From: Channa striata | Taxonomy: Eukaryota; Chordata; Actinopteri; Anabantiformes; Channidae | Assembly (NCBI GenBank): GCA_033026295.1 | Contig: CM065188.1 | Span: 15,034,642 to 15,098,641 of the forward strand | Reading direction: 5' to 3' | DNA: 64,000 nt | Part shown: piece after piece, positions 12,237-24,000 of the stretch | Layout of the letters: every line of letters starts with the position of its first letter | Numbering within the stretch: position 1 is the first letter of the stretch | Translations under genes and position numbers: made by a program | The notes under the pieces: model-generated | Database searches by the model: none | Seen by the model: the letters and a program-made list of their open reading frames with translations, nothing else | Told to the model about the DNA's origin: nothing

Positions 12237-12458
12237 ACACTGAAGGAGAAGGGAAACCCTCATGTCCTTTGACAGCACACGAATAGCTGTCTGTTGAATA
12301 GTTGCCAGGAAATTGATATTTCTTCTTGATTTTCATTGAATTTTTCTCCATTCTTATACCAGATGTAGGAACAATGAAGTGGTAGACGACAGCTGCTGTG
12401 ACACTTCAGTTCAGACAAGGTAGTTAATTTGACTTCACTATCACCTGCAGATCTGGAT
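12237..12458 (-). pseudogene. Gene B C2b exon with premature stop
   Basis: Compared with gene C, two extra bases near 12424 shift the frame and create TAA at 12424-12426 after DPDLQVIVKSN. Two bases are missing further on, so the total length (222 nt) equals that of gene C although the middle is out of frame. The exon therefore looks normal by size but cannot be read through. Confidence 0.85.
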
Positions 12459-14662
12459 CTTTACAGAGACACAAGGACACACAAAGATAAATTACATAAA
12501 TACTAATAAATAATATCAGCACTGACAGATGTTTTTAAAACTTTTAAAAGCTTAAAATGCACAATTTCATTCACACAATTATTCTACATTTGAACAGCTA
12601 TTTTCTGTTTTGTATGTTCATCAGTCTGTGCTGATCAGTACCTGTGACAGTCAGAGTTGTACCAGGTAAACTGCTCGTCCATTCAAAGTCCCGTGTTCTG
12701 AATGTGAAGTGATACTGGGCTGAATCTGTCTCTCTCAGGTCAGTGATTGTCAGAGTGGAGCGTCCTGTCTCTGTGTGAGAGACCTGGACACGACCTGAAT
12801 ACTGGGAGTCTTTACTAAGATCCTCAGGCTGTGAGGGATTCTGCCACTGATGACGACGCTCAGAACTGAACCAGAACTTAGAGGTTATAAATCCAACACT
12901 GGTGTAACTACATGAAATATCCACTGAAGAACCTTTGAAGGCACAGATTTTTCTCTCTCTGTAAATCACTCTGTTGCAGTTTCGTGTTTCTCCACCTGAA
13001 AGATAAAACATGTGAAAACCGTCTTGTTACAGCTACAGTGATTCTCAGCAGTTGTGCTGTTGTCGACTTACTGACAGATATGATGCTCCTGTACAGCTCA
13101 ATGCAAACACATGGTGTTAATGTCGAAAAAGACACAGTCACGAGTCAGTGCAGCAGGTTCAATGTGGAAAACTGTGGATTAACTCACACACTGAGAAAGA
13201 GGGGAAGTCCTCACGTCCTTTAACAGCACAGGTATAACTGTCTGTTGGACTGAGTTTGTCCGGATATAAAGACGTTTGTCCCTGAGTTTTCTGTCCATTC
13301 TTGTACCAGATGTAGGAAGGATGATCAGGTCGACCACAACTGCTGTGACACGTTAACTGTGTCATAGAAGGAAACCGGTTGATCTGTACAGCTGGAATTG
13401 TAAAAAAGAACAAAAACATGTAAATGTCCTAAATCCACATGTTCAACATGCACGTTTATTTTGTTGTTCCTCAAAAATAAAATCTAATTAACTGACATGA
13501 AAATTGAAAAGCGTTTCCTTTTTGACTGTTTCATCATCATTTTTAAAAACCTTCACCTCTGACAGTCAAAGTGACTCCAGGTTCACCAGTGTATCTCCCT
13601 CCTTGATGGTTTGTGATGAATCTGAAATAATAAACATCTGAGTCGCTCTGTCTCACATCTGTTATTCTCAGACTGCAGTTGTTCTCATCGTGGAAAAACT
13701 GCAGACGACCTGCAAACACTGACGATATTCTCAGATCCACATATTTATAGTCATTGACTTTAGTAAACCAGAATGTGTCTTCAACTGTAGTGACAGCGTC
13801 TCCTGTCCTGGATGGGTATGTGTATGTACAGTGTATGTCCACTGTTGATCCTTCGAGGACACAGATCTCAGTAGGAGAGTAAGTCACTCCCCAGTTATTT
13901 TCACCATGTGTCACTGTAACACAGAGAACAACAAAATGTTTTACTGTTGTCTGCTGCTTAAAGTAACAGCCAAATACCTGAAACAGAAATAGAGGAACAT
14001 CATTGTCTAATTTTAGAAAAGCTGCAAGAAATGGAAAAAAACATGACACGTCGTAAAATGTGTCCTCAAAGCTCATGTAAATAGTTTGAACATAAAAGAC
14101 AACCAAATACAATCAGTGGGTTTAATATAGTTGTACAGTGCTGCCTCTGGACTTCAGGGTCCTCAGATGTGGACAGAGACAGTGGACAGCTGGGACGTCA
14201 GCACTGATGCTGCTGTCCCAAAGGGACATTTGTCCCTCATGGACTCCACATCAGAGCACTAGAGTAAAAGGTGATGACAGTGAGTGACTGTTACCACCTA
14301 CGGTTTGTTTGGACAGAGACGAGTTTCAGTTAAAACCACGTGATCCCAGAAGGTCAAAGATACAGACTTGGGCATCTTGGTGTTCGGTTCGTCCTTTTTC
14401 CGAACCAAACTACGGCTACTCAGGTTTCTACTGTAGAAGTTTGAGAAGACATGAATTACCTGTCGTAGACAGAAGGAAAACTATAAATCCAGTTGTCGCT
14501 GTTGTCAAACTCATAGCTGCTCGTCTCAACTCTCTCTGTGGCGTCAGTAAAACACAGAGGTGGTTAATGTTCACTAGTTACTGATACTGGTAACATTAAA
14601 ATGAAGGGAGTGTTGACACATACAGCCTTCCGCTGTGGTCAGGGGTGTAAACAGCATAAAAT

Positions 14663-14690
14663 GTTCCTTCCTCTTAATTAACATGCATTG
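14663..14690 (-). promoter_or_regulatory. Conserved upstream element of gene B (POU-like plus ETS/PU.1-like)
   Basis: On the minus strand ATGCATGTTAATTAAGAGG is followed by AAGGAAC, 149 bp upstream of the start codon. ATGCAT resembles a POU/octamer half-site and AGAGGAAGGAAC a PU.1-type ETS core. The motif CAGGGGTGTAA just beside it (about 14640-14650) is also shared with gene E. Confidence 0.55.
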
Positions 14691-14699
14691 TGAAAAGAT

Positions 14700-15354
14700 C
14701 AGTAGATGAAAAAACGAGAACTTAACAACCATTTTGCAAACTTTATATGATCTAAAACTTGTTGAAATACAGACTTTAAATTAAGCTACTGAACATTTTA
14801 AACATTGCTAGAACTGCCATGGACATTTAAGTCGACTACATACAAACCTGTTTCACTAATAGCTTTAATTCACCAATAGACAGTTGTGTCTTTTTATCAA
14901 TATGTTTATGGCCTTTGCATTAACACAAACCTTGAGCATGTGTGTTAGTCATCAGGTCTATTAAAAGACAGGGAGAAAAAAATGACAGCATTTTGTTCCC
15001 CTTGGCTCACATTAATACATTTTTCAAAGTTACAGACATCTGGTGGCAGAAACATGAAACCCCATCACCCAATGCAGGTTCTCTTCTGTTCTCCAAATTA
15101 TAATGTATTAAATGAAACATACCACCTGTTTACAATTTGAAATCTCCAAGACAAACAGCCTACGTACTTAAAAATTAACTAATATAAAATAAATGTGTTC
15201 AGGGGATTTTAATGACTTGAACTGATCTTGAATTCTGTTTGTGAGATAGAAAAACTAATAAATACAACATTGTATAACAGTATCTGACGTGTGATAAGGA
15301 GTACTCTTCGTTGGATTTTTAAAGGTTCACATTTGACAAGTTTTAAAGGACAGA
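14700..15354. repeat. Upstream flank of gene B with an LTR-like fragment
   Basis: About 14805-14880 (ATTGCTAGAACTGCC and following) resembles the LTR-like repeat upstream of gene C near 28430-28505. The remainder up to the LINE holds no exon or ORF that I can support. Confidence 0.4.
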
Positions 15355-17648
15355 TGGTTGCTGGACTTATTGTATGCGAATGTAAAGGACGCATGCACCT
15401 CCAGCCCCCTCCCCCCACTTGGCCGCTCTGATCACAATCTGGTACATCTGCGCCCTGAATACACACCCAGGGTGAGAAGACAGCCTGCACAGACGAAGAC
15501 TGTGAAACTGTGGACTGATGAGGCCTATGAGAGACTGAGAGACTGTTTCGAGACCACAGACTGGGACACACTCTGCAGCTCTCATGGAGACGACATCAAC
15601 AGCCTGACCCACTGCATCACAGACTACATCAGCTTCTGTAGAGAGAACACTGTGCCGACCAGGAGGGTGCAGTGTTTTGTCAACAGAAATCCCTGGGTGA
15701 CTCCTGAACTTAAAGCCCTACTAATTAAGAAGAGGAGGGCTTTTATTACAGGAGACACTGAGGAGCAGAAAAGAGTTCAGTACTCAAGTAACAAGATCAG
15801 ACAGGCCAAGGACAGATACAAGAAGAAGCTGGAGGAGCGGTTGGACAATAACAACGTACGAGAGGTGTGGAGGGGCCTGAAGACCATCTCAGGCCATGGA
15901 CAAGGTGGTCAGGGGGTCAGCTGATGAAGATCAAGTCTGGGCCAACAAGTTAAACCTGTTCTTCAACAGATTCGACTCCAGCCTCACTCCCTCAACGAGC
16001 CCCCAGCACCCCCTCACATGTCTACAGTCCGGCAGCTGTGACCACCATCCCCCGATCTCCTCCACCTCTCCCCACCCCCTGTCTTCACATCACTCCACAA
16101 CCAGCCCCCCTTCCTCCCCCCTAACCCTAACATCAAGTCAAGTGAGGGGAGAGCTGAGACGCCTGAAAGTCAGGAAGGCTGCAGGACCGGATGAGATCAG
16201 TGCCAGACTGCTGAGGAACTGTGCTGACCAGCTCTGTGAGGTGGTCACATACAGGTTTAACCTGAGCCTCAGTCTGGAGAGGGTCCCTGTTTTGTGGAAG
16301 ACTTCGTGTGTAGTTGCACTTCCCATTGTAACTCACGCGAAGGAGCCAAACCACTACAGACCTGTAGCCTTGATCTCCCACCTGATGAAGACCATGGAGA
16401 GGCTCGTCCTCAGGCACCTTCACTCTGTGGTGGGCACAGTGCAAGGCCAAACATCGGGGTGGAGGACGCGGTCATCTACCTGCTGCACCGGGCACAGACT
16501 CACCTGGAAGCTGCCGGAACCGCTGTGAGGGTCATGTTTTTTGACTTCTCCAGTGTCTTTAATACCATTCAGCCGGCACTACTGCGAGGGAAGCTGGAAG
16601 GGGCAGGAGTGGATAGACAACTGACTGCATGGACAACGGATTACCTCACCAACAGGCCACAGTATGTGCGGCTGCAGAACTGTGTGTCTGAGGTGCTGGT
16701 CTGCAGCACGGGGGCCCCTCAGGGTACGGTGCTCTCACCGTTCCTCTTCACTCTGTACACCTCGGACTTCACCTACAACACAAGCAGTTGTCATCTCCAG
16801 AAATTCTCTGATAACTCAGCCATAGTTGGTTGTATATCAGATGGGAATGAGCTGGAGTAAAGGTCAGTGATCATGGACTTTGTGGACTGGTGTGAAAGCA
16901 ACCACCTTTGCTTCCGGAGAAAGACACTACCATTCAGACCGGTGAATATCCAGGGCTCGGACATCGAGAGGGTAGATAGCTTCAAGTACCTGGGTGTTCA
17001 ACTCAACCATAAACTGGACTGGACTGGACTGACAACACTGATGCCTTTTACAAGAACGGTCAAAGTCGCCTCCATCTTCTGAGGAGACTGAGGTCCTTCG
17101 GCGTGTGTGGGCCCATGTTAAGGACATTTTATGACTCTGTGGTGGCTTCAGCTCTGCACTACGCTGTGGTCTGCTGGGGTTCAGGCACTGAGCAGAACAG
17201 GAACAGACTGAACAAGCTGGTCAGGAAAGCCAGCTCTTTCCTGGGCTGCCCACTGGACTCTGTGGAGGAGGTGGGTGAGAGGAGGATGTTGGCCAAGCTG
17301 ACATCCATCATGGACAACACCTGTCACCCGCTGCACCAGGCAGTGGAGGCTCTGTGCAGCTCCTTCAATGGCCGACTGATCCACCCTCAGTGTATGACAG
17401 AGCGCTACCGCAGGTCTTTCATTCCCACCGCGGTTAGACTTTATAACTCTACAGTCTAATCTACTTGACCTTCAATATTGTACATATTCTGTAGTAGTTA
17501 TACATTGTATATTTGTAATTTGATTTGAATTTAATTTTTTGCACACTACTTGCTCTTTCTTGTTGTTTTGTACATCTGGGAGCTGTGTAACGTGTAAATA
17601 TTCCCGTCGTGGGCATCAATAAAGATTACCTTAAACCTTAAACCTTGT
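15355..17648 (+). mobile_element. 5'-truncated, degenerate non-LTR retrotransposon (L2/Rex-like)
   Basis: Frames across 15358-17459 encode the end of an apurinic endonuclease (SDHNLVHL), a linker, then a reverse transcriptase (KAAGPDEISARLL, FFDFSSVFNTI, GAPQGTVLSPFLFTLY) and a C-terminal region (HYAVVCWGSGTEQNRN). Frameshifts near 15900, 16400, 16860 and 17080 break the ORF, and the catalytic YADD-type box reads FSDN. The 3' end carries AATAAA and short CCTTAAA repeats at 17620-17648, typical of non-LTR target-primed insertion. The clade name is tentative. Confidence 0.85.
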
Positions 17649-18399
17649 GGCTCTTTTCTCCGGATGAGGTTTTCAGTCCTTGGCCACTCTGAAGGAAGTC
17701 ATAACGGACAGTTCACACAAACAACCAACCAGATGATAAAAAATAATAAAAGATAGAAAAATGCTTCATTATATTTTCACCACAAAGACACACAAAAAAT
17801 CACTTGGCTCCTATTTATGCCGTGTCCTGATCCCAGATCTGGAGAACAGGATCCCCAACATCACTGTCAATGGATCAATGCCATCTCCTTTGTCTTAGCT
17901 GCGCATTAATGTTTCATACTTTACATGAAGGCACATTGTTTTTACATTTGTGTTATTGTTTTTGCGATACGTTAAAAGACTCACTGATACACTTGTTGAC
18001 CTCAGGTTAATGCTGCAGTACTTTTACTTTTTTGTAAAAAATGAAAAGAGAAACGGACTAGAGCAGCAAGTTATAGTGGAAGTAGAGTTTTCTTACCGTG
18101 CTCAGTGGAGTTTAGGTATATTAACGTAATTTTAGAACTGTTATTAGCTGTACTGAAGAACACTGAAGTTCAACAAATCTGCAACATTTTTTATAATACA
18201 TCGATCTCTGAAGTGGATCTTTTTTGACCATTGGACACGGGCAATACGGCCTCTACAAAAACAATAGTTCCATTAGACACAGTAGCTCCATTAGTATCTA
18301 TGACTGTTGTCGTTGCATTTTGAACTTTTCATTAAAAAAACAGAGGTTTGTCAGATCTTTTATTATATATTTTAGTAGAAGTTCTGCTCATAAGGCAAA
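17649..18399. other. Intergenic B-C, nothing recognised
   Basis: AT-rich DNA without a supportable exon, RNA gene or repeat. Confidence 0.5.
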
Positions 18400-18612
18400 C
18401 AAACAATGAAAGGAGAAGGAAGTCTGCTGTATTTCACCATACTTTTACATTTTCATCTTAGTCTTAGGAGGAAAAACAACATCCTCGTCCGGTGCGGAGT
18501 TTGGTGATGTGACTGTCTGCTGATTTATTCTGTCATCTTTACAGTTTCGCAGACGAATCAGAGGAGCAGCTATGAGTCTAACGGCAGCACACCTTGCTTC
18601 TCTCTGTGTCAG
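18400..18612 (+). pseudogene. Inverted orphan promoter and leader exon of a CD22-like gene
   Basis: On the plus strand GAGGAGCAGCT precedes ATG at 18572, giving MSLTAAHLASLCV up to a GT donor after 18612. This is the leader and start context of the array, but 14-17 bases shorter and ending in phase 2 instead of 1. About 150 bp upstream, AAAGGAGAAGGAAGTC (about 18408-18423) matches the gene F upstream element. No V exon follows on the plus strand, so only the 5' end of an inverted copy survives. Confidence 0.65.
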
Positions 18613-18670
18613 GTACTGAATATCTGCATTTTTACATTTGCTGCTTTAGAACACGGACGCGTTTTCATTT

Positions 18671-18865
18671 CTACATTAATTGGAATTTATCGAGCTGGAT
18701 GTTAAAATACGTTCTGCCATAAACTTCTACAAAAGTGTAAGTGACAGTTTTACTAGTGCAGTACTTTATCAGACATGTAAAATCGAGTATTGATCCACTT
18801 TCCACAGCAAATGTTTTAGCTTTTTGGAGACAGTATTTGTCTGACGGGGTTTTATGAGACAACAT
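18671..18865 (-). other. Weak Ig-V-like open frame
   Basis: The frame contains FAVESGSILDFTCLIKYC, resembling the A'-B strand region of an Ig V domain (Gly-Ser before a B-strand Cys). There is no clear F-strand, no paired exon and no array-like splice border. It could be a decayed V exon of another Ig gene or chance. Confidence 0.2.
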
Positions 18866-19494
18866 GAACTACACAAATGCAGCCACATCCACAGGAATGG
18901 GCAGCACAGTGTCTCAGATAGTCTCCAAAAGACCAAAACCTGTGAATGATCAGACAGGAAAGGAAACACAGGCACAAATGATGCAACAGGAACATTTTCA
19001 GGTGTTTAAGAAAAAAGTAAATAGTCAAAACCAGGAGACAAAAGTCGTTTTTCATTGACTAACTTTACAAAACGAATAAAAGCAGATGGAACAGACACGG
19101 TCCAGCTGTGATACAGATGTTTGTTGTTTTACTGTCTGACCTCAGTGTGACGTTTTCATGCTCCTTATAGTTAAATGTTCTGTTTCACAATTTTTTACAT
19201 TCACATTTTATCCAAAGTTCTTTACACACACTCGCGTTTGTCTTTCTATACTTGTGAGGACTCTCATTGACATAATAGCCCCATCCCTAGCCCCTAACCC
19301 TAACCAGTTCCTAACCAGCCTTGACTTAGCAACTTAGCATTCAGTGTCTTGCCCAGGGACACTTTGACATGTGGTCAGAAGAGCCTGGGAGTCAAGACCA
19401 TGGACGACTTCTTACCAACAGCCGATTAATAATGTAACTTCAATTCACTGTAATTAACCTGACCACAGAGTGAAGAGAAAAACAACTGAAACGA

Positions 19495-20340
19495 CTTGTT
19501 TGAAGAATTTAAGTCAGGATTTAGAGTTCATCATAGCACACAAACCGCACTGATTAAAGTCACCAACGATCTTCTGGCTTCAGATAACGGACACTTGTCT
19601 CTAACTAGTTCTGCTAGATCTTAGGTGCTGCATTTGACACCATTGATCACAGAATATTATTACAGAGACTAGAACATGTTGGAATTAAAGGAACTGCAAC
19701 AAATTGGTTTAAATCGTATCAGATACATTCCAATTTGTTCACGTTAGTTATGCAGTTCCACAAGGTTAGACCAATACTCTTTATATATGTCTCCTCTTGG
19801 CAACATTAGAAAACACTGAAGTTATTGTATTTGGCCCTAAAAGTCTAAGAAACATGTTTTCTAACCATATTGCTACTTTAGATGACATAACTCTGGCCCC
19901 CAGTAGTACTGCAAGGAATCTCTGAGTCATTTTTGACCAGGATTTGTCATTTGCGTCACACATAAAACAAATTTCTATAACATCCTTCTTCCAACCTAAG
20001 AAACATTGCCAGAATTAGGAGCATCTTGTCTCAAAGCGATGCTGAAAAACTGGTTCATGTATTTGTTACTTCTAGATTGGACTACTGTAATTCTCTACTT
20101 TCAGGCTGCCCCAGTAACTCTCTAAAAAGCCTCCAATTAATCCAAAATGCTGCAGCAAGATTACTGACTGGGAGAGAGATATTTCACCTTCATAAGCTTC
20201 TCTCCATTGGCTTCCCATTAAATGTAGACTAGGCTCCAAGTCCACAAGGTCCTTTTTGAACATAAGCTTGTAACAACAGGTTGTTACGTACTGTATCACT
20301 TCTCTGGTCCTTCAAAATAATACCGAAAATAATATTTTCT
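19495..20340 (+). mobile_element. Degenerate L2-type LINE fragment
   Basis: Interrupted frames resemble L2 reverse transcriptase: FRVHHSTQTALIKVTNDLL, then AAFDTIDHRILLQRLEH with frame changes, then SRLDYCNSLLSGCPSNSLKS and LQLIQNAAARLLTG. The last block is nearly identical to the copy at 49560-50245, showing the same family. Many stops; not active. Confidence 0.8.
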
Positions 20341-20439
20341 ATTTTAAGAGTACCATGGATTCAGTCTTGGAAATCCTCCCAGAATGCTTCAGTGTAAACC
20401 TTCTTAAACCTTTTGTATTCTTTATTCTCAGATTTTTTT

Positions 20440-20960
20440 TTTAGGTAATGAACCCGGTTTTTCCAAATAAAATTGAGATTAATCTGGTAAACTTAATGAA
20501 CTTTTGGTCTGACCATTGAGAGTGCAGGAAAAACGCATTCTCAAATGCAAAATGGAATGTTCTACCAAAGAGCGTCAGGTCTCTTTACAACCACAAATCA
20601 AGTTTAGATTTGCCCTCATGAAGTTTATTTTCTATATTCATAGTTTCGCTGACTTTGACATTTTTAGTGATATGGATACCTAGATATTTAAACTGTATTT
20701 TAATTGGAATATTTATAAGCTTCTGTAAGGTTTCCTTTCATGTACGGCATTAACTCCCATTTAGATTCAATGTTAGACCAGATGCTTTGGAAAACTTATC
20801 AATTAGTTCCAGGATTTGAGGAATTTGATCCAGATTCCAGCTGACAGCTTATAATGATTTGTTCATCAAAAACCTTTAACTTGTCAATGTTGGAGTTTTT
20901 AATAAGGGCCCTAATACAGAACAAATGATTAGGGAACAATAACAAACTGCTGAAAACCAA
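20440..20960 (-). mobile_element. Degenerate L1-type LINE fragment
   Basis: The minus strand shows FKYLGIHI with frame changes, then NIENKLHEGKSKLDLW and RDLTLFGR, like the region after the reverse transcriptase palm in L1-clade elements. It ends close to the last exon of gene C, just downstream in transcription. Short and full of stops, so the clade call is tentative. Confidence 0.5.
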
Positions 20961-21091
20961 GGGCTGGAAATGAAAGCAATGGACCTCATGTTATCACCTA
21001 TTGTTCTTCTCCAGTGCCGCACTTACAGATCAAACTCTGGCAGTATATTATTGAAAAAACATTTGAAAAAAATGAAGCCTAGTGCTTGTCT

Positions 21092-24000
21092 TCAGTTGAT
21101 TATCTTGATTGTACTGTACAATGCAGCTGGATCCTCCTCAGTTTCTGGACCTGTGGTTCTGAGAAGGAGAAATGATCAGGAGACCAGGACCAGGGAATGC
21201 AAATAATACAAGTACATGGATGATGAATGTCACCATCCAGCGAGCTGCGAAGATGTGCTCACCTCGAGGCGGCTCTGTTAAAACTGACATCAGAGTACAC
21301 GACACAATCCTCTTCTTTGTTTCTCTTGTGTCTGTGATCTCCATCTGGTCTGATGTTGGAGTAGGTAACATCTGCCTGGTTGTTGCAGAAGTAGACACTG
21401 GCATAGGGTTCAACATCCTGACAAGACTGAAAATCAATTAACTATTAAATGAATGCGCAACAATGTTGAATTTGCCAGAACCAGAGGTCCTTCTCCACAG
21501 ACACAGTGTCCAGCTCCTCCCGGTTGATCTTAAGACCATTTTTAGGCCAGATGTGGTGTTTCATCCCACTGACATCTTTGTCTGCACAATGTCCCAGATG
21601 GACAAGAAAATGTCATGAGTTCCTCTTCGGTCAAAATATTTTTTTTGTACTTTTTTGACCCATGTGACCGAATCCTACCTAAAACATCAGCATGATTTAA
21701 AAATTTCTGCTTAAACCTGACACGAGCCCTTGGGTCTCGACAAATCTGACTGGGTTCAGTTTTAGTATCCGCTCTCATAAGCTACAAAACTACAGAGAAC
21801 AATCAGTCGAGAGGTTGTCAGAGAAAGTGTCTAGTCCTGGTTGTAGCATGAAGGAAGACACTCAATATCACATTGGAGTGTTGTCAGACTCCTGCAATAT
21901 TCTTCAGCACCAGAGGCTGAATCTGGTTCCTCCTTGACACCTAAGCTCTGAGAGGACTTCTGATGTCCTCAGGGGAGACTTTGTCAACTGTTTATCTTGA
22001 GTTTCATTCCAAATACAATCTGTCGTTCAAGTTCAGGCTCAGTTTCATGTTTGTGCAGGATTTGCATTTTGCCAATGGTGACAAAAAAAGTTTAACTAAG
22101 GTGAATATTTTAAACCTTTGTTTGCATCTACAAGCAACAGTCACACCAGTGAGTTTCCCCCACATGAACTCAGAGCTCTGCACCGCGAGTCCAGTTCCGT
22201 ACATATGAGTGGTATTTCAAAGCCAGGATACTTCGTTTTTACTGAATCTCACAAACTGGATTATTTTGGTCACTTTGTCAAATGATCTACTGTCTTCAGT
22301 TGAACTTCTAAATACCAACATCATGGCAGAAACGCTCAACTAACTAACAAACAGGTAATAGTCAAAGGCAGATGTCCGCCCACCCTGAGCCTGGTTCTGC
22401 TGGAGGTTTCTTCCGTCAAAAGGAGTTTTCCCTCTCCACTGTTGCCTATAGCTGCTCGAGGGGGATTTGTTTCCTCTAAATGTCTATATAGTCTTGACTT
22501 TAGTCTGTAAAGTGCCTTGAGATGACTTTGTTGTGAAATGACGCTATATAAATAAAGTTGAATTGAACTAGCAACTGTATAAAATGAAACATTCAACATG
22601 TACAACATTCAGAATTTCAAAATTCTGATCATGTCAACAGGAAATGACTGATTTTGAACAAGTTAAGACAGGATTAATATCTTTTTGTAATCAACCACTA
22701 ACAGCATTATCACAATAGTTTTTAACATCTCTGCTTCACCTGTTCAATGTTGTCAGGCTTTTCACCAGTCTCATATGATTGCTTGGAGGTCCTCCACTTT
22801 CTGCGTATGGGAATTGACAATAAAATATGATTTAGCTGATACGCCAACTGCAAACATCGCTGACATTTATTTTTAGTAAAACAGAGCCTCTCACCTTACG
22901 AGCAGGAAGACTGTGATAAGAAGCACAACAACGCCTACACCAATGACGATTGAATACCAAGGAAAAACTGAAAAAATAAAATGCTTTTAGTGCATGTTAA
23001 CATCAGAAAATAAATCAGCTTTTCACTCTTCTATCATTCAAACAAATCTGTGGGTTATGTGATTAGGAATTTCTCTCATGTGATCATTACCTTCAATGCC
23101 TTTTTCTGCTTTCAATGAACTCTCCGCTGTGACACAACAATCAGTGTTAAAATCTAATCACACCAAACTTAAATAAGCAACTGCTTGCATTCTACTCACA
23201 TTTCACATTAATGAAGACGTCCTCAGATGTCCTCCTCCCCAGCTCGTTCTCAACTATACAGTAATACTGTCCAGAGTCAGAGGACTGGATGGAGCTGAAG
23301 ACAAGCTGTGGTTCTTTGTTGATCTCAGTTTGGTTCTTGTACCAGGTATAAGTAGCTGCTGAGTTACGGTCACTGCTACAGGTCAGAGTCACTGAACTAC
23401 CCTCCACTATCTCAGCAGAGGGACTCACTGACACTGAGGGAACCTTTGGAGGGTCTGGAGGAGATGATTTAAAATATCAGTCACAGGTTGTCAAGAATGA
23501 AAAATGTACTCATAATCTCTTGTTTTACTTCCTACATTCTACTCACATTCCACATTAATGAAGACGTCCTTAGATGTCCTCCTCCCCAGCTCGTTCTCAA
23601 CGGTACAGTAATAATGTCCAGAGTCAGATGACTGGATGGAGCTGAAGACAAGCTGTGGTTCTTTGTTGATCTCTGTTTGGTTCTTCTTGTACCAGGTATA
23701 ATTAGTTGCTGAGTTAGAATCACTGCTACAGGTCAGAGTCACTGAACCTCCCTCCATGATGTCACTTTGTGGACTCACTGACACAGACGGCACCTTCAGA
23801 GCATCTGGAGGAGGAAACATCAAACAGTGAGTAGTGGAGCTTCACTCCATATTGGACAGACCGTAATGGTTTGACTCTCTAGTTGGTTCCATATGAATCA
23901 AACTCACACACTGAGGGGGAGCTGTAATCCTCATGTCCTTTTAAAGCACAAGAGACGACGTCTCCGGGATAAAACTGGTCTTTGTAAGAATTTGCCTCCT

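Larger units (their letters stand above)
8937..14514 (-). pseudogene. CD22-like receptor gene B, multiply damaged, short tail
   Basis: Exons: leader 14460-14514 (MSLTTATTGFIVFLLSTTG), V1 13557-13913, C2a 13188-13391, V2 12642-12995, C2b 12237-12458, V3 11222-11575, C2c 10559-10783, truncated Ig 10385-10455, Ig 10029-10285, Ig 9662-9922, TM 9297-9375, tail 9147-9204 and 8937-8993. V1 keeps the Siglec-like pattern (DIHC, NNCSL, YYFRFITN). C2b has an in-frame TAA, one Ig exon is cut short and another lacks one base, so a full-length product is not possible. Each damaged Ig exon is phase 1-1 and could be skipped without losing frame. Unlike C, D and F the tail lacks an ITIM exon. A pseudogene is most likely; a shortened receptor is the alternative. 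Confidence 0.75.

Noticed and set aside
14309..14584. Plus-strand ORFs at 14309-14584 and 27666-27962 with the same protein (FQLKPRDPRRSKIQTWASW)
   Set aside because: They are antisense to the leader and intron 1 of B and C, which are recent duplicates; the shared frame reflects DNA identity.
15209..15612. Minus-strand ORFs over the LINE
   Set aside because: They are shadows of the plus-strand endonuclease and reverse transcriptase frames.
18864..19058. Plus-strand 64-codon ORF (MNYTNAATSTGMGST...) after the inverted leader
   Set aside because: It is not in phase with the leader, has no acceptor like those of the array and no Ig or tail motif.
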